Assembly (NCBI GenBank): GCA_002964805.2 | Contig: PUDQ02000003.1 | Location: 3,534,001 to 3,598,000, forward strand | From: Trametes villosa | Lineage: Eukaryota > Basidiomycota > Agaricomycetes > Polyporales > Polyporaceae | Reading direction: 5' to 3' | Length of the DNA stretch: 64,000 nucleotides | Shown here: positions 57,565-64,000 of the stretch, piece by piece | Layout of the letters: the number at the start of each line of letters is the position of its first letter | Numbering within the stretch: position 1 is the stretch's first letter | Translations under genes and position numbers: made by a program | The notes under the pieces: model-generated | Seen by the model: the letters and a program-made list of their open reading frames with translations, nothing else | Told to the model about the DNA's origin: nothing | The model's database searches: none

Positions 57565-59289
57565 ATGCTCTCTCGTCGCCCCATCCTCCGTGTCGACCCC
57601 AACGTCCTCGACGAGAAGAGTTCGCCACCGGTAGCTTTGGAGCCGGAGTACCCACACACGTCGGTCTTTCGGTGAGTTCGTCCGTATGTGTACTGCGCCC
57701 CCGCACACGGATGCAAACCCGTTTCTCCGGTGCGCAGTTCTACACAGTGCGAGGTGCATGTCCGCAGCCCCTCGGTCAAGGTCCAACGCGGCAAGGGATA
57801 CGACGCCGCACAATCACTACCTGTGTTCGGCGATCACGACAAGGTGACAGGATCGGTCCTGTTGGACGTCGGCCTGTGCGCCACGCCAGGCCGTTTGACG
57901 ATCTCCGTGCGTACAAGTTTAGACATACTGTGCCTGTTTCGCGCCTCACATGTAGGTCCAGCTTCAAGGCACATTCGTGTACATGTCCCCAAACGTCGGC
58001 TCGGATGCCGAGAGCTACGTCGCGCTCTCCCGCCCAGAGCGGCACCGACACGTCTTCTTCTCGTGCTCGGAGACGCGCCCCACGGGCGAGCTGGACAGCC
58101 CGCGGTCCAGCACGTCGCTGCGCGATGCGTTCGCCGCCAGCGTGCGCTATCGCCGGGAGCGCCGGCCGAGCCAAACAGGCCTCAAGGGCGCCCTCCGGCC
58201 GTTCCCCTTTTCCTTCGACATTCCGCGCTCGGAGCAGTCCGGGCAGGAGCTCCCGCCCACCTTCTCGTCCGTCGCGGTGGGCGAGTGCGGGCCTCGCGGG
58301 CGCAGCTGCGTCGAGCGCGCCGAGGTGTCGTACGCCGTGATAGCGACATGGGAGGCTTCGGACGGCATTGATCGCGCGTTGTGAGCATTTCATCTCCGGC
58401 GCAGTTTGTTACGTGTGTGCTGACGCGGAGATGAAAGCGTGGAGGCCCCTGTGCTGTATCACCCAGAGGCCGACTTCCAGTCGTTTGACGGGCTCGCGAT
58501 GCAAAAGGACTCATGGCTGGAGATCCCCCTCAAGTCAGACCGATCTTTGCCTGTGGCGTGTGCAGTGAGTTCCTTCACCCTAGCGAGAAAGAGAGCGAGC
58601 CTGACCCGCATCAGGTGACACTACCACATCCAGCCACCTTCTCCCGGTCAGGGTCGATCCCGTACTTCGTCGTGTTCACGACAACGCCTCGGTCAGCGAC
58701 ACTCGCACGCGAGATCGCGTCAGACGCGACCATTTCTGTTTCGCTACAGCGGGAGGTGCGGATCGACGCCACAACTCCATTATACGCAACGCCCTCGCCG
58801 ACAGGCACGCCCTCGACATCGAGCGACGAGTCCGAGTCGTTCCCCCCAGTCTCAGGGCGGCGGCTTCTGAAACGCGTTGTAACTGCGCGGAGTGCCCCAG
58901 CTTCCCTCGCCCGCGCACGGAAAGCCCCGGTGGAGAAGCCACTCCCGCAGCTGCCATCCCCAGGGGTGAGCGAGTCGCGCGCGCTGCACGTTGACATGTG
59001 CATCGGCTTCCCGAAGCGGCCACGGTATCGGTGCGAGCCGCACCAGAAGCACCCGCCGCTGGACTCGCACGCGTCGCTGCCCGACGGGCTGTACAAGGGC
59101 AAGATACAGCTCGACAAGCATATGCTGCCTGCGTTTGACTGGTCAGGGCTACGCGTCAAGGTGAGTTTCGCGGGTTCTGTGGGGCAACGTAGACGATGGG
59201 CTTACGGATGTGTGCAGTACTACCTGGATGTCTCGGTGATATTCGGGCAGGACCAGATGCGCGCGCGCGTGCCCATGCGCATATCATGA
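57565..59289 (+). CDS. arrestin-like (alpha-arrestin N-domain) protein
   Basis: Probable adaptor for endocytic or ubiquitin-dependent sorting of membrane proteins. The ATG at 57565 opens MLSRRPILRVDPNVLDEKSS. An intron lies at 57672-57737. The next exons encode the arrestin fold core: CEVHVRSPSVKVQRGKGYDA, VTGSVLLDVGLCATPGRLTI, VQLQGTFVYM, PFPFSFDIPRSEQSGQELPP and AEVSYAVIATWEA. The second half has VLYHPEADFQSFDG, IPYFVVFTTTPR, a Ser/Pro-rich loop, then GLYKGKIQLDKHMLPAF and YYLDVSVIFGQDQMRA. The stop is at 59287-59289. About five exons and roughly 500 residues. No PPxY motif was noticed, which classical ART adaptors would have. Confidence 0.65.
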
Positions 59290-60156
59290 CCTTTGACCCT
59301 ACCACGACGGACTATATTCGAGTACACATTTTCAACCCCCCACCCCCACCCCCTACCCCAACTGACCCCTATACTGCCCTCGGTGTTTTGCTTCGCTGTT
59401 AATGACACTTTCCGTTCGGTTGTACACACTTCGCTGCTCCCATACCCGCTTGTACGCTTTCGTACGCTCCGGTCCCTCCTCGCTCGGCTTTCGTTTTCCA
59501 CCCCCATGCTGTCCTTTTGCTCGTCGTTCGTCATATACTTATGCACATATTCACGGTACGCACGCGTATGTACGGGTGCTGGCGCACCCAAGACACTCTT
59601 CCGGATGCGAATGAGAAGCACTTCGTGCGCTCGCTCTCGTGGGTCTGTGATGTTTTCCTATAAGCTTTCGTCTGTCTGCGGTCCAGTTCGTGCGTCTTCG
59701 CTATGTTATTAGCGCGGCTGGAATGGTGTTAATGGGATATAACTGAACACTTCAGGGCCATGACTCATGGGATGAATGAGCACATCATCAACAGATAGCA
59801 GACGGCCACCGTGGGGCGCCTGCTTGAAATCGCGCTCGCTGATTCGCTGAAGACAAGGCGTTTCGTATACGGGACGCAAAATTAGCTAAAAATGGCATTT
59901 TCTCGGGCACGTGGGCGGGGGGAGAGCGTGCAGATCGGAGATCTGGCGGTGAAGTCACTCCTGCCGCGCGAGACACGGTCGGTCCCTCTCTTTCTCCTTC
60001 TGTCCGCGACCCGCAGGACGCTGCCTCCCCCGCCTTTCTTTCTTGTCTTTGTTCTATCTGTTTTGAAGCCTTACTGGGAACGCTAGCTTGACGACCGCGC
60101 TTGGTTGCGACGTAGCAGTGAATTACACGAACGAACATCTCACGACCTGGAATACC
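59290..60156. other. intergenic stretch
   Basis: The arrestin-like gene's 3' region and the SPX-EXS gene's upstream region. Pyrimidine-rich tracts lie at about 59985-60065. A minus-strand frame of 116 codons (59788-60138) has no recognisable content. Confidence 0.5.
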
Positions 60157-63100
60157 ATGAAGTTTGCAAGGTACGCAGCACTGCAGGAGGAAACCTTGTT
60201 GGCATCTTGATGCTCATGCTGCCGAAGATACCTCGAAGAGACTCAGGTGGGGAACAGCACTGCTGTTGTGATCGTGCTAGTGACCGTGCTCAAGCCTCAT
60301 GTTCCCGACTAGACGCCCGAGTGGAAGAAAGCATACATGTGAGTACGCACTCTATTGATTCAACCGGAGCCCTGTGGACCGCCTAGAATGCGCGGAGGTG
60401 CGACGTATCAGAAACGCGTACACTTGGCCCGTCGCGCAGATTTTTCGGGTGGAATGGAGGGCGTAGCTGACTGTATGCCCTTTCAGAGACTATCGCGGAC
60501 TCAAGAAACGTATCACCGCGATAAAACGGGCGCACCTCGCGCAGGCCGCGGCGAGTAAAGATGATGAGCTCCCGCCCCTTTCTCCGCTGGGGCGCCTGGA
60601 CAGCAATCACGTCTCGGAACACGAAAGGCCCGCATCCCGCCGTACCCTCCGAACGACTTCCACCTCCACGAGACAGAGTAGCCTCCCACCACCCGCCGAT
60701 GCCGCCGAAGACGACGCTGCACATGCTGGGGAGGCGAAACCGCATGAAGAAACGGAGGAACGCGCCGAATACTCCGAAGCTATTCCCGAAGAGCACGAAA
60801 GCTCGAACGGCCCGCCTCTCGGCCTACAACACCCCAGGACTACAGACTCAGCGCCGCCTCCACCGCTGCGCACGCGCGGCAGGAGCGCGACTGTCACGAG
60901 CATCATCGGGCGGGCGTTCTCTACGTCGCATTACCCCCAACGCGCGAACTCCCAGAGAGGCTCCGCGGGCATCGAGCAAGCAGGCCCCCGGTTCGATTTG
61001 CGGCACCCTATTCCGCTCATGGAGCTGCTGCCACAGCTGACGCCGGTAGAACGCGCCTTCTTCGACAAGCTCGACGAAGAGCTGGACAAGATCGAGAGCT
61101 TCTACTGCGAGCGTGAGCGCGAGATGCGGCACAGGTCGGTCCCTCCCGTATTGTTCGGCTATAGAGCGGCGCTGAACCTCTGGCTGTAACAGGGGCGACC
61201 TGCTAAAGGAGCAGCTCCAAGAACTGCAGGACCACAGGCGGGCGTTCTACGTACGGCACCTTCTTCGTCTCGTGCTTCCCTATTCTGACAGCTAGCATGA
61301 TCTGCAGGAAGCTCACCCGGCAGCAGCGGTCACGTACTCGTGGCTCCCGCTTCCCCTCCCTGCACCCGTGATCCCGAACATCGTGCGGCGCCGCAAGGCC
61401 CGCCAGGGGCGCCAGTCCAATCCGAAGGGCGCGAAGTCATGGAAGCAGTCCCCCAGCGGCAGCGGCCATAGCGACGGGTCCGAGGAGACGCGCGCAGTCA
61501 CCGTGAGCGAAGGCGTCGTAGAGCCTGAGATGCCGAAGACGGCCGCGCTACACCCTGACACTGGGAGCGGTGAGGACGACGTGACGAAGGACGGCCGCGA
61601 CAGCAGCCCTGAAGGCACCCTGGGGAGGTCGCGCTGGCGCAGCAGCGGGGCAGCGAAGAGCGTGCAGGCGCTCTTCCAGTTCATCCCCGCCCCGGCGTTG
61701 GGCCAGGAGGGCCAGAAGAAGGGGAGCGACGCGGACGAAGAAGCAGACGGGGAGCAGTCGCGTCACGCACACTTCTCGGGCTCCCACGGGAGACATGCGG
61801 CCGGAGGATCCGCTGGGATGCGATACGACCCTGAGGAGTACCAGCACGCGAAGAAGCAGCTCAAGAAAGCCGTCTTGGAGTGTTATCGGTAGGTTCTGCC
61901 ATCTCTGCAGGTTGGATTTATGCTGAGACGACGTGGTTGATGACAGTGGTTTGGAGTTGCTCAACAACTACCGCGTAAGTGAATGCCCTGGCCGTGTATT
62001 GCCCCCCAACTGAAGAAGCGGACTCGCTAGACCCTGAACATGATCGGCTTCCGCAAGGCCCTGAAGAAGTTCGAGAAGGTGACCAATGTGGGTGCTTGTA
62101 TGCGCATGTCCACACGCACGCCCCACCCATCGTTATGATATACAGATCCCTGCCCAACAAGCGTACACCAAGGAGAGGATCGAGCCTAGCGCCTTCTCTT
62201 CCGGGGCGACCGTGGACTCCCTGATCCGTGACATGGAGGCCCTGTTCGCGGCTCGTTTTGGTAGGCCTTCCACCCTTTTGGCAATGGAAGTTGCGGTTAA
62301 TTCATTCCGGGCCGTATAGCGCGCGGGGACAAGAAGAAAGCCCTCGCCCGCCTGCGCGGGGGCGCGAAGCACACCAGCCATCACTTCAGCACCTTCAGGA
62401 CGGGTATGTTCCTCGGGCTAGCTGTTCCCGCACTCGCGGACGGCTTGTATCGGAGTCAGTCGAGATCCCTCCGCCCCCACGCATTTCCTGCCCTGACGCA
62501 TGGTATCGCTTCTCAACTCAGGCTTCCGCGCAGATACTCGAGCAGAGATACCCGGCTGGGACGCCCTGATGTACATCTACGCTGTGTTCTTCGTTCCCGT
62601 CTTGTTCACCCTCCTGGTTGGGACAAACCTGCTGGTATGGTCGCGGGCGCGCATCAACTACGTTTTCATTTTCGGTACGTACTACAGCTTCTGCAGATCG
62701 CAGGCATGCACTGATCGTCGTCTCGGCAGAATTGGATCTACGGACTCGGATGGATCACCGTGTATACTTTGAGGTGCGTGATACCTCCATTTCTCAACCT
62801 CGCTCGCTGTAGGCACTGACTCGCCGCGGACAGATGCCTGCTTTCCTGCTTTCGTTGCTTTGTTACGCTTTCTGGTTATCGTTCGCGCGCGTGGGGGCGG
62901 GCAACGTTGCACCAACGACTTGGCCGTTGCTGTGGCTCGCCTTCGCAGCGTTGGTGGTGTTCAACCCGCTTCCGGTCATGTTCAAGCCGTCCCGCTGGTG
63001 GCTCGTCAGGAATGTCAGCAAACTGCTTACCTCGGGTATGCACCGTGTCGAGGTAAGGCACTAGCTTGATCGTTACCAGCTCGTCGGCTTATCTGTCATT

Positions 63101-64000
63101 TTCTGTATAGTTTGCAGACTTCTGGATGGGGTGAGTACTTGAACTACTACCTCAGTCTAGCTTCCCGCTCACACGTTGCGCGACGCGACGGCAGAGACCA
63201 ATTCTGCAGCCTCGTGTTCACCCTCTCGAACCTCTACTTCGTCGGGTGCATATACGCGACAGGCATCGACGACACCTGGCGGCGCTGCACGGCGAACCCG
63301 GGCCCGCGGTGGGGTGTCACGTTCCTGCTCGCCTCCCTCCCGCTCCTCGTCCGCCTGGTGCAGAGCGTGAAGCGCTGGGTCGACTCGCGCCTCATCACGC
63401 ATCTGATCAACGTAGGTGGATTCGCCGTTCTCTCGAGCCCCTCTGCTGACGCGCGCGTAGGGCGGGAAATACGGGTCCGGCATTCTCTACTACCTGTTCT
63501 ACTACCTGTGGAGGGAGCAAGGTATGGTTCCGCGCGTCGTGAGAGGCAGCCGTCGCTGATCGATTTTCAGGCGGTAAACGTGGGCCCATCTTCGTGGTCT
63601 GGTGTGTATTCGCGACCAACTACTCGCTATATGCGGGCGCATGGGTACGTCCCTGCGCATTGTGCTCGTCCTGGTACCTTTCTTGATGCGTTGTGCAGGA
63701 CCTCTTGATGGACTGGTCGCTCATGCGCCCGCACGCTCCGTATCCCTTCCTCCGGCCGAACCTACTGTACACAAACTATATACCAGTGAGCTGTCCTCTT
63801 TTCACACCTCCACGGCGGTCTATGCTGACGTCTGCCGCGCAGTTCTATTACTTTGCTATAGTACGTCGGCGCGGTGCACTGCTGATAATTCGCTCACATC
63901 TTGCGGCCACAGGTCTCCAACACACTAATACGCTTCATCTGGGTGTTCTACATCCCCGAGAACGGCCCCGACTTCATCTTACGGACGTTCATCGTGGCGA
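60157..64000 (+). CDS. SPX-EXS phosphate-signalling/export protein (SYG1/XPR1 type), 3' end outside the window
   Basis: The SPX domain binds inositol pyrophosphates; the EXS domain forms the membrane part of XPR1-type phosphate exporters. The ATG at 60157 opens MKFARYLEETQTPEWKKAYI across three small exons, a classic SPX start. Then comes DYRGLKKRITAIKRAHLAQA, a long Ser/Pro/Glu-rich insert, ELLPQLTPVERAFFDKLDEE with LDKIESFYCERE, QLQELQDHRRAFY, a second low-complexity region, and ELLNNYR-TLNMIGFRKALKK. The membrane part has MYIYAVFFVPVLFTLLVGTN, RINYVFIFELDLRTRMDHR, FLLSLLCYAFWLSFARVG, FNPLPVMFKPSRWWLVRN and DQFCSLVFTLSNLYFVGC. It continues with GGKYGSGILYYLFYYLWR to the window edge. About 15 or more exons, all frames open. 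Confidence 0.9.

Noticed and set aside
57672..58340. 222-codon plus-strand frame overlapping the arrestin-like gene
   Set aside because: Alternative-frame shadow; the arrestin-like residues lie in the other frame.

Overview
This window looks like nuclear DNA of a basidiomycete fungus, probably an Agaricomycete. It is GC-rich, and its genes carry many 50-60 bp introns with GT(A/G)NGT donors and CTRAC branch sites. Recognisable families are a class I hydrophobin, F-box/leucine-rich proteins, a DUF7918 protein, a twin CX9C protein and an SPX-EXS transporter. The species is not identifiable from sequence alone.

Left flank (1-9.3 kb): the 3' part of a UDP-glycosyltransferase, two paralogous F-box genes and an intact MAT2B/RmlD-like reductase. 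The second F-box gene is cut by a 5'-truncated non-LTR retrotransposon with a perfect 14-bp target-site duplication.

Centre (9.5-50.7 kb): an unusual amplified region. One intact VPS16 gene (14894-18207, minus strand) is accompanied by ten partial or decayed VPS16 copies. They keep intron sequence, so they arose by DNA duplication and not by retroposition. With few exceptions each VPS16 3' end is followed by the same roughly 0.9-1.2 kb module, called 'R' here, present ten times. R contains a long hairpin, a G-rich quadruplex-type tract and, on the strand opposite VPS16, an intron whose splice signals and length (53 bp in nine copies, 52 bp in the tenth) persist in all ten copies. The ancestral unit therefore looks like two convergent genes, VPS16 and an unrecognised 'R gene', amplified together. 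From about 7.7 to 24.7 kb the modules form a mirror-image order around a head-to-head VPS16 promoter near 18.3 kb, ending on an intact MAT2B on the left and a MAT2B pseudogene on the right. A hydrophobin gene interrupts the left arm only. From 24.8 to 47.6 kb the copies run head to tail on the plus strand. At 38.6-41.1 kb the array is broken by three same-strand gene fragments: RNA polymerase subunit AC40, a short-chain dehydrogenase and SAM50.

Right flank (47.8-64 kb): conventional single-copy genes. These are a DUF7918 protein, a mitochondrial Tim44-like/mL45-type protein, a MIX17/CHCHD2-type protein, an arrestin-like protein and the 5' part of a SYG1/XPR1-type SPX-EXS protein that runs off the edge. 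A 4.8-kb stretch (52.75-57.56 kb) holds nothing I recognise.

All exon structures were read by eye from splice signals and family knowledge. Pseudogene and repeat borders are approximate, by tens of bases.
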